This document shows, piece by piece, positions 27,276 through 34,547 of a DNA stretch of 64,000 nt. The translations under genes and the position numbers were made by a program. Position 1 is the stretch's first letter. Every line of letters begins with the position of its first letter. The notes under the pieces are model-generated. The model saw nothing but the letters and a program-made list of their open reading frames with translations, had not been told where the DNA came from and did no database searches. This stretch comes from Saccharopolyspora indica (GTDB taxonomy: Bacteria; Actinomycetota; Actinomycetes; Mycobacteriales; Pseudonocardiaceae), in the NCBI RefSeq assembly GCF_027853965.1, contig NZ_JAQGLB010000003.1, forward strand, positions 496,001 to 560,000, given 5' to 3'.

Positions 27276-27667
27276 GGCGTCCACAGCTCCCCGCAGGAGG
27301 AGGCCGTGAGCACGGGCTGGCCGGAGGTGCGGATCGGGAATCCTCCGGCAGGAGCGTCAAGAGCGAGCATCGCGGCGACGATGTCGACGACGGTGCCCGA
27401 CTGTCTCCACTGGACGGTTCCCTGCCCGAGAGTGGAGGGATCGAGCGGGTTCACCCCGCTGGTGCGGAGGGCATCGACGTCCCTTCGGTCGACGACCACC
27501 ACGACGTCGAGGACCGCCGAGGTCCAGCCCCGGCGGTAGACCAGCGCCTCGATCCCCTCGGCGCCGGTGACCGGAGCACCTTCGAAACCGTGCTCCACCA
27601 GGCGTTTCAGATGCCGTGCAAGCTCCTCGCGCTCGCGGGTGTCTGCGTCGTCGACGGCCAGGTCCAT
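27272..27667 (-). CDS. Hypothetical protein, first gene of small leftward operon
   Basis: 131 residues. N-terminal helix (DADTREREELARHLKRLVEH), then strands around ALVYRRGWTSAVLDVVVVVD, 'GTVQWRQSGTVVDIVAAMLA'. No family recognised. The ATG is preceded by GGGGGA. It diverges from the XRE-DUF5753 gene; the 318-base spacer holds the palindromic site at 27834-27872. Confidence 0.6.
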   Translation of the reverse strand: MDLAVDDADTREREELARHLKRLVEHGFEGAPVTGAEGIEALVYRRGWTSAVLDVVVVVDRRDVDALRTSGVNPLDPSTLGQGTVQWRQSGTVVDIVAAMLALDAPAGGFPIRTSGQPVLTASSCGELWTP

Positions 27668-27833
27668 GGCGATCCCCCGATCTGTTGTTCATGGAAGGCG
27701 GCGGTCCCGGCGGTTCGGGGAATGCCGACGGGACCGCCGCCGCTTCGGGCGGGCCGGGTGGAGCGCTCGACGGTGCGGTTTTGTGGGATGCACCGGAGTA
27801 CTCCACCCGGCCGAGCTGCTGTAGCGTTGAATC

Positions 27834-27872
27834 TGTAGCAGCTACACGAGACGCTACCGTGTAGCTGCTACA
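27834..27872. promoter_or_regulatory. Palindromic operator candidate
   Basis: Two 15-bp arms, TGTAGCAGCTACACG at 27834-27848 and its exact complement at 27858-27872, separated by 9 bases. Each arm is itself nearly palindromic (GTAGCAGCTAC / GTAGCTGCTAC). An outer pair GTAGCG (27821-27826) and CGCTAC (27852-27857) is nested around it. It lies 114 bases before the XRE gene start and in the divergent spacer, so binding by a dimeric regulator, perhaps the adjacent XRE protein, is likely. Confidence 0.6.
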
Positions 27873-27985
27873 CGGCCAAGCGTTACGGATGGGCCCATCC
27901 GGGTGATATTGGTTCGCCATCCACGATCAAATGACGTGGTATGCCCAGGACTGACAGGCATGGCCGACAGGCGAAGGAGACATGG

Positions 27986-28864
27986 GTGGTCGCCACCGGA
28001 AGTCCAGCGCTGCTGAAGCGCTGGATCGCGTTCAACCTCCGCCAGCTCCGAAAAGAAGCTGGTAAAGACCGTTCCGAAGTCATGGAACGGCTCGGCATGT
28101 CACGAGCACAGGTCGGGCACTTGGAGACCGCGGAGCGGCTTCCCTCCAAGCCAGTACTGGAGATCCTTCTCGGCTTCTACGGTGTCCCCGAGCGGTTGCC
28201 GGACTTCCTGCGGATTGTGGAGGCAGCTCGCAAGGGCAAGAACTGGTGGGAGAAGTTCTCTGAGGCCGTTCCGGCCTGGTTCAACCTCTACCTTGGGCTG
28301 GAGACCGGCGTCGCTGAGCTTGCTTCCTTCGACGCACTGCTCATCCCCGGCCTGCTGCAAACCCCGCGCTATGCAGAAGCGGTCATCCGCGCCGACCGCG
28401 ACCTAAGCGATGCCGACGTCCGGCAGCGTGTCGAGCTGCGTTCTGGCCGCCAGCACATCCTCGAACGACAGGATGACCCAGTACACCTATGGGTTGTGCT
28501 CGAGGAATCCGTTCTGACGCGCCTACGTGGCAGCGCTGAGATCATGTGTGAACAGCTCGAACACCTGCTGACGATGTCTCGACGGCCGCGGGTCGACATC
28601 CAGATCCTGAAGCAGGACGCTGGAGGGCACATGGCACAGCAAGGTGGCACGTTCTCCCTGATGACCTTCCCACCCGAGATGGTCGGAGACCCGGGTGTCG
28701 TCTACCACGAGCTGATGACGACCGGCCTCTACCTCGAGGACCCGAAAGACATCGCCGTCTACCGGCATGAGTGGGGCCACCTGCAGGCCATCGCGGCCAC
28801 TCCCGAAGAATCAAGGGCGATCATTCAACAGGCGCTCAAGCACTGGAAGGAGGTGACGACGTGA
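27986..28864 (+). CDS. XRE regulator with DUF5753 domain
   Basis: 292 residues from GTG 27986 with AGGAG at 27975-27979 (an upstream in-frame ATG at 27941 is less well placed). Residues 8-70 are the HTH (FNLRQLRKEAGKDRSEVMER...SRAQVGHLETAER). The rest is DUF5753: 'ASFDALLIPGLLQTPRYAEA', 'VHLWVVLEESVLTRLRG', 'GGTFSLMTFP', and a C-terminal 'EESRAIIQQALKHWK'. This is one of the many actinomycete regulators paired with a downstream DUF397 gene, here overlapping by GTGA. Such pairs affect development and have been proposed to behave like toxin-antitoxin units. Confidence 0.9.
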   Translation: MVATGSPALLKRWIAFNLRQLRKEAGKDRSEVMERLGMSRAQVGHLETAERLPSKPVLEILLGFYGVPERLPDFLRIVEAARKGKNWWEKFSEAVPAWFNLYLGLETGVAELASFDALLIPGLLQTPRYAEAVIRADRDLSDADVRQRVELRSGRQHILERQDDPVHLWVVLEESVLTRLRGSAEIMCEQLEHLLTMSRRPRVDIQILKQDAGGHMAQQGGTFSLMTFPPEMVGDPGVVYHELMTTGLYLEDPKDIAVYRHEWGHLQAIAATPEESRAIIQQALKHWKEVTT

Positions 28865-29082
28865 CCCAGCCAGAACGCAGCACGCACCAGCCCGCTCCGC
28901 GAAACCTTACGTTCCGCAAGTCCAGCTACAGCGGGGCCAACGGTCAGTGCGTGGAGGTCGCCGGCGCAGACGGCTCCAGGTGGGTTCGTGACAGCAAGAA
29001 CCCGTTAGGCGACCTGCTGTATTTCACCGACGCAGGATGGACCCAATTCCTCCGGAGTATGAAGACCGGCACGTTCGACTAG
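28861..29082 (+). CDS. DUF397 protein (partner of XRE-DUF5753)
   Basis: 73 residues, GTG start inside the regulator's stop (GTGA), GGAGG nine bases upstream. The DUF397 core FRKSSYSGANGQCVEVA is followed by WVRDSKNP and LYFTDAGWTQFL, all canonical. The product should bind or modulate the XRE partner. A strong hairpin follows at 29120. Confidence 0.92.
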   Translation: MTQPERSTHQPAPRNLTFRKSSYSGANGQCVEVAGADGSRWVRDSKNPLGDLLYFTDAGWTQFLRSMKTGTFD

Positions 29083-29119
29083 CACCACCACAGCTCTAAA
29101 CGAAGTGCTGCGAACAGCC

Positions 29120-29160
29120 GACGCCCCTCCCGACCAGACTCGGTGGCCGGGAGGGGCGTC
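29120..29160 (+). terminator. Strong terminator after the DUF397 gene
   Basis: GACGCCCCTCCCG at 29120-29132 pairs perfectly with CGGGAGGGGCGTC at 29148-29160, followed by TATTT. Confidence 0.8.
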
Positions 29161-29584
29161 TATTTGCGGAGCTCAGCGAGCTCACACCGGATGATGCCGC
29201 ACACCCTTCACAAGGTGCGCTCGGACACGCCTCTGGGATGAGAAATCACGTCCCCGGGGCCCGCTGGCGGCCTTCAGCAACCTCGCTGCTGAAGGACCGC
29301 AGACGTCGATAGCGCTCCAACTCGCCACGGCTTCGGACCTTCAGGGAAAGCTAGAGCACAGGTCTCGGGCCGGTGGCGGCGCTCGCCGACCGGGCCCCGA
29401 CGGCCATCATCGCTATCTGCCGGCATCGCGCGCAGTGCGCGTCATCCCGGCGGTCAACCACACCTCGAGTTGGTGGGAGGACGGAGTCGAGGAACACCGT
29501 GTCGGCGCCCGAACGGCTTCGGCTGCAGAGCGAAAGCCAGCGCCCAAGCATTATTCGCGCTGGGTGACGGAGCTGTCTGGTCTC

Positions 29585-29761
29585 GGCTGGGGTTGGGGTG
29601 TCTCGGCTGCCTGATGCCTACGCGATCCGGGGCGGGAGTCGCAAGCCCCACGCGGTGATCGTCCGCTCGTTCCTCGCTCCCGATCATCGCTCTTCGGGGG
29701 CTTGCGGCTCCCGCCCGGCCCGCGTTGGGGCGGCATCAGCCGAGACACCCCAACCCCGGCC
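29585..29761. repeat. Long imperfect inverted repeat
   Basis: Left arm 29585-29660 and right arm 29682-29761 are complementary over most of their length. The best blocks are GGGGTTGGGGTGTCTCGGCT against its complement near 29739-29758, and GGGCGGGAGTCGCAAGCCCC against a one-mismatch complement near 29697-29716. The loop is about 21 bases. The region is non-coding; it could be a terminator, an origin structure or an inverted duplication. Confidence 0.6.
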
Positions 29762-29977
29762 AAGCAGGTCGATCTCCAGGTAGCAGGAGACGCACCGAAG
29801 CCGTTCGGTTTCAAGTCCCTCCGCGGCTACGTCCGCGAGTTCCAGGCCTGATTCCGGTCCCTGACCGGGGCCCTTTTCGTGCCTGCTGCCGCGAGCTCAC
29901 CCCTGAAGGCCGTGTGTCCCGGCTCGACCACACCGCCTGCGTCGCCATGCAGGTCCGAGCGGAAGAGGACACCCACC

Positions 29978-30991
29978 ATGCCTGTCACCACTTTGACGAT
30001 CCGTCACGACTACGAGGGCGGCACGACCGTTGAGGGCACCGCGAAGAACAGCCCCGCCCACCTGGCGCTGAAGGACCATCCATCGTGGACCTGGTCGCGG
30101 TTCGCGGGCGCGTGGCTGCTGCGGTCCTCGCGGCACCGCCAGTCCAAACCGGCACCGATCGCCGAGATCGAGCACATCCTGACCGACCTGGGCTACACCG
30201 TCACCCGCGACCTCGACGACTCGATGCCCAGCGTCGCCGAGCAGGAACACGACCTCGCCGAGCGGATGGAGCAGCGTCAAGCCCGTCTTGAAGAGCGCGC
30301 CGACCTCCAGGCGGACAAGGCCGCCGCCACGCACAAGAAGGCCACCGATGTCTTCGACCGCATCCCGTTCGGCCAGCCGATCCTCGTCGGGCATCACAGC
30401 GAGAATGCCGACCGCAACCGGCGCGAGCGGGCGTGGAAGAACCTCGGGAAGTCCTTCGAGCAGGCCACCTACGCCAATGAGCTCGCTCGGCAGGCCCACA
30501 GCGCCTCGCTTCACATGGCGGTCCGCAACACCCCGGTCACCGTCGCCAACCGGATCGAGACGATGGAGGCCGAGCAGCGCAAGCTGCAGCGAGAACTCGA
30601 CGCCGACCCCTCCGGCGAGGAACGCGCCGCCTTCCTGCGGCGCGAGATCGCCACCCTCACCGAGCAGATCGACCACTGGAAGGGAGTCTTCGCCCAGCTC
30701 CAGAACGAGGGCAAGGCCTCCACGCTCGGCCCGGACCAGGTCGCCAAGGGCGACTGGGTCGCCTACCGCGGAATGTGGCTGCGGGTGGTCCGAGTCAACA
30801 AGAAGTCGGTCAGCGTGCCCAACCCGCTCTACCCGCCGCGGCCCGGGGAGAAGGAGGCGACCTGGACCATCGCCTGGTACAAGCTTTCCGGGCACCACAC
30901 CACCGAGCAGATGCCGCCGGAGTTCGTCACTGCCTACGACACGCCGGGCGTCGACCGGGTCAACCTCCGCCCCGCATGGAAGCAGCAGTGA
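29978..30991 (+). CDS. DUF3560 protein
   Basis: 337 residues from the ATG at 29978 (AGAGGA upstream). The DUF3560 core is 'VFDRIPFGQPILVGHHSE' followed by 'ADRNRRERAWKNLGKSFEQA' (about residues 120-160). A coiled coil precedes it (EQEHDLAERMEQRQARLEER) and another follows (ETMEAEQRKLQRELDADPSG). The C-terminus has an SH3-like basic strand region (WVAYRGMWLRVVRVNKKSV). The family is common on actinomycete plasmids and phages; function unknown. It overlaps the PAPS-reductase-like gene by 4 bases (GTGA). Confidence 0.8.
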   Translation: MPVTTLTIRHDYEGGTTVEGTAKNSPAHLALKDHPSWTWSRFAGAWLLRSSRHRQSKPAPIAEIEHILTDLGYTVTRDLDDSMPSVAEQEHDLAERMEQRQARLEERADLQADKAAATHKKATDVFDRIPFGQPILVGHHSENADRNRRERAWKNLGKSFEQATYANELARQAHSASLHMAVRNTPVTVANRIETMEAEQRKLQRELDADPSGEERAAFLRREIATLTEQIDHWKGVFAQLQNEGKASTLGPDQVAKGDWVAYRGMWLRVVRVNKKSVSVPNPLYPPRPGEKEATWTIAWYKLSGHHTTEQMPPEFVTAYDTPGVDRVNLRPAWKQQ

Positions 30992-32301
30992 GCCGCCCGG
31001 CGCCGCTGTTCGAGCTCCAGCACACCGGTGCGACGCCGGTGTGCTGGAGCTACGGCATGGGTGCTGAGTCCACCGCCGGGGTCGTGCGGACCCTGCTCGA
31101 TCCCGGTTTCCGGCCGCCCGAGCTGCTTGAGGACCTCTCGAACCTGATCGTGATGACCGCTCAGACCGGCGACGAGTGGTCCTCCACCGCCGACCTGGTC
31201 GAGCGGCACGTGCTGCCGCTGCTGCGCCAGTACCGGGTCCGGATGGTCGAGGTCGCCCGCGCGGGCCCCGCGCAGCGCGACGGGATCGTGGTCTTGCAGG
31301 ACACCCGGACACCGCAGCGGATGCACGCCGACCCTGTCGAGCACGGCTTCTTCGCGCTGTCGGACGAGCACCGCGGTAACGGGGTGCTCCCCCAGCTCGG
31401 TGGCTCCAGGAAGTGTTCGTCGAAGGCGAAGGGCGGGCCGTTGGATGTGTGGCGGGCCCGCGAGGTCGGCTCCCGCCCCTACGTTCACGCCGTCGGGTTC
31501 AGCGCCACCGAGGGCAACCGGATCGTCGGCGACGCCGCGGTCACCCTCGGCGGGCAACGACGAGCGATCTACCCGATCCACGCCGCGGGCCTGTCCCGGG
31601 AGGACTGCCGGGACTACCTGCACGAGCTGTTCGGCGTGTGGTGGCCCAAGTCCTGCTGCAGGCAATGCCCCTTCTCCGGCGGGAAGACCGGCTGGCCGGA
31701 GCAGCTGGCCCGATTCCAGGCGCTGCCCGCCGAGGCCGCGCCGCACCTGGCCGACGAGTACGTGACGGTCGCGCTCAACAAGCGCTCCGGCTTGTTCGGG
31801 CCCGGCGGCACCCTGCGCGAGAAGCTCGAACTCGGCCAGGCCACCGCGGTGCTCGCCCTGGCCGAGGAGGCGATCGCCGCTGCCGACTGGGCGCTCTACC
31901 GCGTGCGCCGCTGCTACTCGGCGCCGGCGGCGGCATGGCGGGCCGTCGAAGTGGTCCACCGCGGCGACCGGCTCAGCGCGACGCTGCTCTTGGCCGAGCT
32001 CGCCGACCGGCTCGGACGGCGGCCTGGTCTGCGTCACGAAGGCGGGCACACCCGGCTCTGGCTCGCCGAACGCCACGGCGACCGGTACCCGCAGGTCGAG
32101 GAGTTCTACGTCGCCGCACCAGCACAGGTTCATGACAAGGCGCGCGAGGGCTTCGACACCCGCTGGCGCACCTGCGTGGGCGAGGACCTGCTCGACCTCG
32201 AGGACGAGACCGCCGCGGCGCTGATCGACCTGACCGGCACGTCGGCACCGACGTCCGCGGAGTCGTCGCTGTTCGCGGCGACCAACACCGGCCCGCAGTG
32301 A
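30988..32301 (+). CDS. PAPS-reductase-like (adenine nucleotide alpha-hydrolase) protein
   Basis: 437 residues from a GTG overlapping the DUF3560 stop. The N-terminus holds a PP-loop-type nucleotide site, CWSYGMGAESTAGVV, instead of the canonical SGGxDS. Further on are 'NLIVMTAQTGDEWSSTADLV', 'GGSRKCSSKAKGGPLDVW', 'GFSATEGNRI', and a cysteine cluster KSCCRQCPFSGGKTGW like the iron-sulfur or zinc site of the phage and plasmid members of this family. The second half is helical and unassigned. Reductase activity on PAPS is unlikely; these proteins may modify nucleic acid or act in element-encoded defence. That role is inference. Confidence 0.72.
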   Translation: MSRPAPLFELQHTGATPVCWSYGMGAESTAGVVRTLLDPGFRPPELLEDLSNLIVMTAQTGDEWSSTADLVERHVLPLLRQYRVRMVEVARAGPAQRDGIVVLQDTRTPQRMHADPVEHGFFALSDEHRGNGVLPQLGGSRKCSSKAKGGPLDVWRAREVGSRPYVHAVGFSATEGNRIVGDAAVTLGGQRRAIYPIHAAGLSREDCRDYLHELFGVWWPKSCCRQCPFSGGKTGWPEQLARFQALPAEAAPHLADEYVTVALNKRSGLFGPGGTLREKLELGQATAVLALAEEAIAAADWALYRVRRCYSAPAAAWRAVEVVHRGDRLSATLLLAELADRLGRRPGLRHEGGHTRLWLAERHGDRYPQVEEFYVAAPAQVHDKAREGFDTRWRTCVGEDLLDLEDETAAALIDLTGTSAPTSAESSLFAATNTGPQ

Positions 32302-32339
32302 GCGAACCGTCCGATTCCCCTCTGGAGGAAGGAAACCCG

Positions 32340-32393
32340 ATGCCATTGACACCCCTGCACACCAGGCCCCCGCGTATCGGGTGCCGTCGCTGA
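32340..32393 (+). CDS. 17-codon leader ORF coupled to the next gene
   Basis: ATG at 32340 with a very strong binding site (GGAGGAAGGA at 32323-32332), encoding MPLTPLHTRPPRIGCRR, stop TGA at 32391-32393. The stop shares its A with the ATG of the next gene (TGATG). The next ATG has no binding site of its own, so this mini-ORF probably delivers ribosomes to it. A similar arrangement occurs at 39944. Confidence 0.4.
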   Translation: MPLTPLHTRPPRIGCRR

Positions 32394-32761
32394 TGAGGTC
32401 CGCCCGGATCATCTTCCGCGCCGAAGGCGCCAGGCGGCCGCGGGAGTCCGATCCGCTACCGGTGATGTTCGACATCGACCTGCACTTCCGCCCGGCCACC
32501 GCCGAGCAGTGCGCGCCGCTGGCCGAGGCGATCCGCCGCTACCTGGCCGGACCGCATGGAGATCGTCAGGTGGAGCGGATCTGGTTCTCCGTTCCCGAGG
32601 CGCTGGAGCGGGAGAACATGAGCCAGGAGATCGTGGTGGACGGCGGCACGAGCGTCGAGGGAAACCGGCTGCGGTTCCGCGCCGAGCTGCACCACGCCTT
32701 CTGCCACTGCGGGTGGTGCCGCCAGGAGAACGCCTACCAGCACCTGTCCGTCTGGATCTGA
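32393..32761 (+). CDS. Hypothetical protein
   Basis: 122 residues from the ATG at 32393. Begins RSARIIFRAEGARRP; a ferredoxin-like alternation follows (VMFDIDLHFRPATAEQCAPL ... RIWFSVPEALE) and a C-terminal metal-binding-like AFCHCGWCRQENAYQHL with three cysteines. No family recognised. Followed by a strong hairpin. Confidence 0.6.
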   Translation: MRSARIIFRAEGARRPRESDPLPVMFDIDLHFRPATAEQCAPLAEAIRRYLAGPHGDRQVERIWFSVPEALERENMSQEIVVDGGTSVEGNRLRFRAELHHAFCHCGWCRQENAYQHLSVWI

Positions 32762-32771
32762 CTCCCACCGA

Positions 32772-32804
32772 GAACGCCCCGGACCACCGAGGTCCGGGGC
32801 GTTC
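32772..32804 (+). terminator. Hairpin terminator
   Basis: GAACGCCCCGGACC at 32772-32785 and its perfect complement at 32791-32804 around a 5-base loop. Confidence 0.7.
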
Positions 32805-32851
32805 TGCCGTCCCCGGCATGACAAAGAAGGAGGCGAGCGGCCGGGGCTCCA

Positions 32852-32965
32852 CGGGCGGTGGGGGCGGCGCACTCTGCCTCACCGCCGCGCCGCTGTCCAG
32901 CCGGAAAAGCGCCGGCTGGACAGCACCGCGTCGGCAAGGCCGGGCGAGTGCACCCCCACCACCCG
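32852..32965. repeat. Nested-palindrome spacer element, copy 1
   Basis: Outer arms CGGGCGGTGGGGG..GCACTC (32852-32874) and GAGTGCACCCCCACCACCCG (32946-32965) enclose a perfect 13-bp hairpin, GCTGTCCAGCCGG (32892-32904) with CCGGCTGGACAGC (32912-32924), loop AAAAGCG. The same architecture, with GCACTC and GAGTGC at the same places, recurs at 39136 and 41270. Confidence 0.65.
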
Positions 32966-33002
32966 GTGGGAGGCCCGACCACCACGTGGACAGGAGCCCG
33001 CC

Positions 33003-33171
33003 GTGGCGAAACTGACCAAGAAGCAATCCCAGCTGCACCGCCAGGCCCGCGAGCTGATCGACCTGCCCCGCGACCTCACCGAAGACGAGAAGCACTTCGT
33101 TCTGGATCCGGGATTGGGCTCGCCAGACCGCGCAGCACGGTGCCATCGACCCCGAGCAGGTGATGACCTGA
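33003..33171 (+). pseudogene. Small gene with apparent +1 frameshift
   Basis: A GTG at 33003 with AGGAG upstream encodes MAKLTKKQSQLHRQARELI then a TEDEKHFV segment, like the N-terminal 'LTK..A....LL....LTEDE..FVL' stretch common on actinomycete plasmids. From about 33100 the third-position GC bias moves to the next frame, which reads FWIRDWARQTAQHGAIDPEQ and stops at 33169-33171, sharing its A with the next gene's ATG (TGATG). The simplest reading is one small gene with a frameshift or sequencing error. Confidence 0.45.
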
Positions 33172-33590
33172 TGCCGCACACGTGGATGAGCCTCGGCGGT
33201 GGCGGCCGCGGCTGCGAGGTCTGCGGTATGTCGGTCCAGCGGCAACCCGACGGGCGGTTCGCCTGGTTCCTGCGTCCCGGCCGGGCGGTGCCCGTCGACG
33301 GGCGCACCGTCTCGGCCGGGCAATCGGAGAGCTTGCAGGCGCTGCCGGGGTGCGTCACCGACCAGCGGGCAGTCGCGCCCGAGGTGGCGCGGCCCAGCTA
33401 CGGGGTGTTCATCCGGCTCGCCGGGCACGACACCGTGCTGCGGATGACGCCGTCCGGGAACACCACCGCAGGGGACCTTCACGCCGCGGTGTTCCCGGAC
33501 AAGGCCAGCGCGCGGCGCCGCGTCGAGGAATTCCAAGTGGAGCTGGACGCCCGGCATCCCGGCAGCGAGGTGTGGACCGCCCCGCTGTAA
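33171..33590 (+). CDS. Hypothetical protein
   Basis: 139 residues from the ATG at 33171 (TGATG overlap with the preceding small gene, AGGTGA upstream). An in-frame extension back to 33003 exists but has poor coding bias between 33100 and 33170. N-terminal CEVCGMSVQRQPDGRFAWF suggests a small zinc-binding or beta-rich unit; the second half is PSYGVFIRLAGHDTVLRM and an 'ASARRRVEEFQVELDARHPG' helix. No family recognised. Confidence 0.6.
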   Translation: MPHTWMSLGGGGRGCEVCGMSVQRQPDGRFAWFLRPGRAVPVDGRTVSAGQSESLQALPGCVTDQRAVAPEVARPSYGVFIRLAGHDTVLRMTPSGNTTAGDLHAAVFPDKASARRRVEEFQVELDARHPGSEVWTAPL

Positions 33591-34023
33591 CCCCGTTCTC
33601 TCCCCTTTTTTCCGGGCGGTCCCGGGACATGCCCAAGCTCCGGGACCGTCCTTCTTCTCGAGCGAAATCAGGAGACCACCGATGACCGTGGAGATCACCC
33701 CGCCACCCGGCTACCACCAGACCCGGCTCCGCGGGTTGTGGGCCCGTCAAGGTTGCGGCGGTTGCGGCGGCGCCGGCGAGTTCATCGTCACCGACGACGA
33801 GGATCCCGACCTGCGCTACCCGCAGCCCTGCGAGTGCCTGTGCGAGATCGGGCCGGTCGTCGAAGACGAGCGTGATCCGGTCAGGGCCGGGTCCGATGCG
33901 GTACGGCGGCACGGTCGACGTCGGTGCTGTTGCCGCACGGTAGGCCGCGGTCGCGGGCACGTAGTCGCGGCGCGCAGCCAGGTAGTGCTGGAGCTGCTGT
34001 TCGGTGAGGGTGTTGGTGTGCAC
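33409..34023 (-). CDS. Leftward gene, probably 3'-truncated or fused
   Basis: GTG at 34023 with AGGAG eight bases upstream. The first ~60 residues have strong GC3 bias (TLTEQQLQHYLAARRDYVPA ... RITLVFDDRPDLAQALA). Beyond about 33855 the frame runs antisense to the rightward gene at 33682 with poor bias, so the natural C-terminus seems lost. The open frame formally continues to 33409. No family recognised. Confidence 0.4.
   Translation of the reverse strand: MHTNTLTEQQLQHYLAARRDYVPATAAYRAATAPTSTVPPYRIGPGPDRITLVFDDRPDLAQALAGLRVAQVGILVVGDDELAGAAATAATLTGPQPAEPGLVVAGWRGDLHGHRWSPDFAREEGRSRSLGMSRDRPEKRGENGVTAGRSTPRCRDAGRPAPLGIPRRGAARWPCPGTPRREGPLRWCSRTASSAARCRARRAG
33615..33651 (+). terminator. Hairpin terminator
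   Basis: GGCGGTCCCGG at 33615-33625 against CCGGGACCGTCC at 33640-33651, followed by TTCTTCT; one wobble. Confidence 0.6.
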
Positions 34024-34527
34024 GGGATCGCTCCTGGTGGTGCGGGTTGTCGGTCAGAGCAGTCCGAGCCGGTGGGCGGCGCGGATCAGCCCGAACCGGG
34101 AGCGGCAGCCCGCGCAGTCCTCGTGCTGCCGGGGTGGGGTTTCGCCGCGGTCGGCGGGTCCGGCTGCTGGGGCGGGAGCGGTCGGTCGCCCATGCTGGGG
34201 TTCCAGGCCGTGCAGTGGGTGGTGCGATGGCCGTCGTCCCAGCGCACCGTGATTTCCCAGGTCAGGTCGGCAGGGTCGTCGCGGCGGGTGACACTGAGGT
34301 GCTCGACGGTGTACCCCAGGTTCACCATCACCGTCACCTCCGCACCCGATCCAGACCCCGACACCTCCTGGCTCGGTGAATTCCGCGAGTTCCGCTCCGG
34401 CCGCCCCGTCCCGCCAGAGGCGGTCATGCTGCCCAGAAGCATGGTCGGGCATCTCGCCTACCGCTCCTACTTTTTGCCCGCGCAATCCCTCGCACTCCGC
34501 AGGGAGATCTACGCGGCCCGCGGCTAG
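33682..34527 (+). CDS. Composite 281-codon frame; only its two ends look coding
   Basis: ATG with AGGAG upstream. Residues 1-57 look real: high GC3 and a zinc-knuckle-like QGCGGCGGAGEFIVTDDED ... PCECLCE. From about 33860 to 34300 the coding bias disappears and the opposite strand carries two leftward genes with their own binding sites. From 34309 the same frame again looks coding (GEFREFRSGRPVPPEAVMLP ... RREIYAARG), possibly a separate 72-codon gene starting at GTG 34309 with GAGG upstream. It may be a gene interrupted by an inverted segment. No family recognised. Confidence 0.35.
   Translation: MTVEITPPPGYHQTRLRGLWARQGCGGCGGAGEFIVTDDEDPDLRYPQPCECLCEIGPVVEDERDPVRAGSDAVRRHGRRRCCCRTVGRGRGHVVAARSQVVLELLFGEGVGVHGIAPGGAGCRSEQSEPVGGADQPEPGAAARAVLVLPGWGFAAVGGSGCWGGSGRSPMLGFQAVQWVVRWPSSQRTVISQVRSAGSSRRVTLRCSTVYPRFTITVTSAPDPDPDTSWLGEFREFRSGRPVPPEAVMLPRSMVGHLAYRSYFLPAQSLALRREIYAARG
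34086..34328 (-). CDS. Small hypothetical protein
   Basis: 80 residues from the ATG at 34328, which has GGAGGTGA nicely spaced upstream. Sequence MVNLGYTVEHLSVTRRDDPA, DLTWEITVRWDDGHRTTHCT, then a Pro-rich tail. It precedes the leftward gene starting at 34023 and forms a two-gene unit running against the direction of nearly all surrounding genes. Confidence 0.5.
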   Translation of the reverse strand: MVNLGYTVEHLSVTRRDDPADLTWEITVRWDDGHRTTHCTAWNPSMGDRPLPPQQPDPPTAAKPHPGSTRTARAAAPGSG

Positions 34528-34547
34528 CGCGAGGCCTCGCGCACCTG

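Larger units (their letters stand above)
29083..29977. other. 895-base gene-free stretch
   Basis: After the terminator at 29120 no open frame here has a ribosome binding site and coding-like third-position bias. It contains a short hairpin (CCTTCAGCA...TGCTGAAGG, about 29271-29295) and the long imperfect inverted repeat at 29585-29761. The DUF3560 gene's upstream region occupies the right end. Confidence 0.5.
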
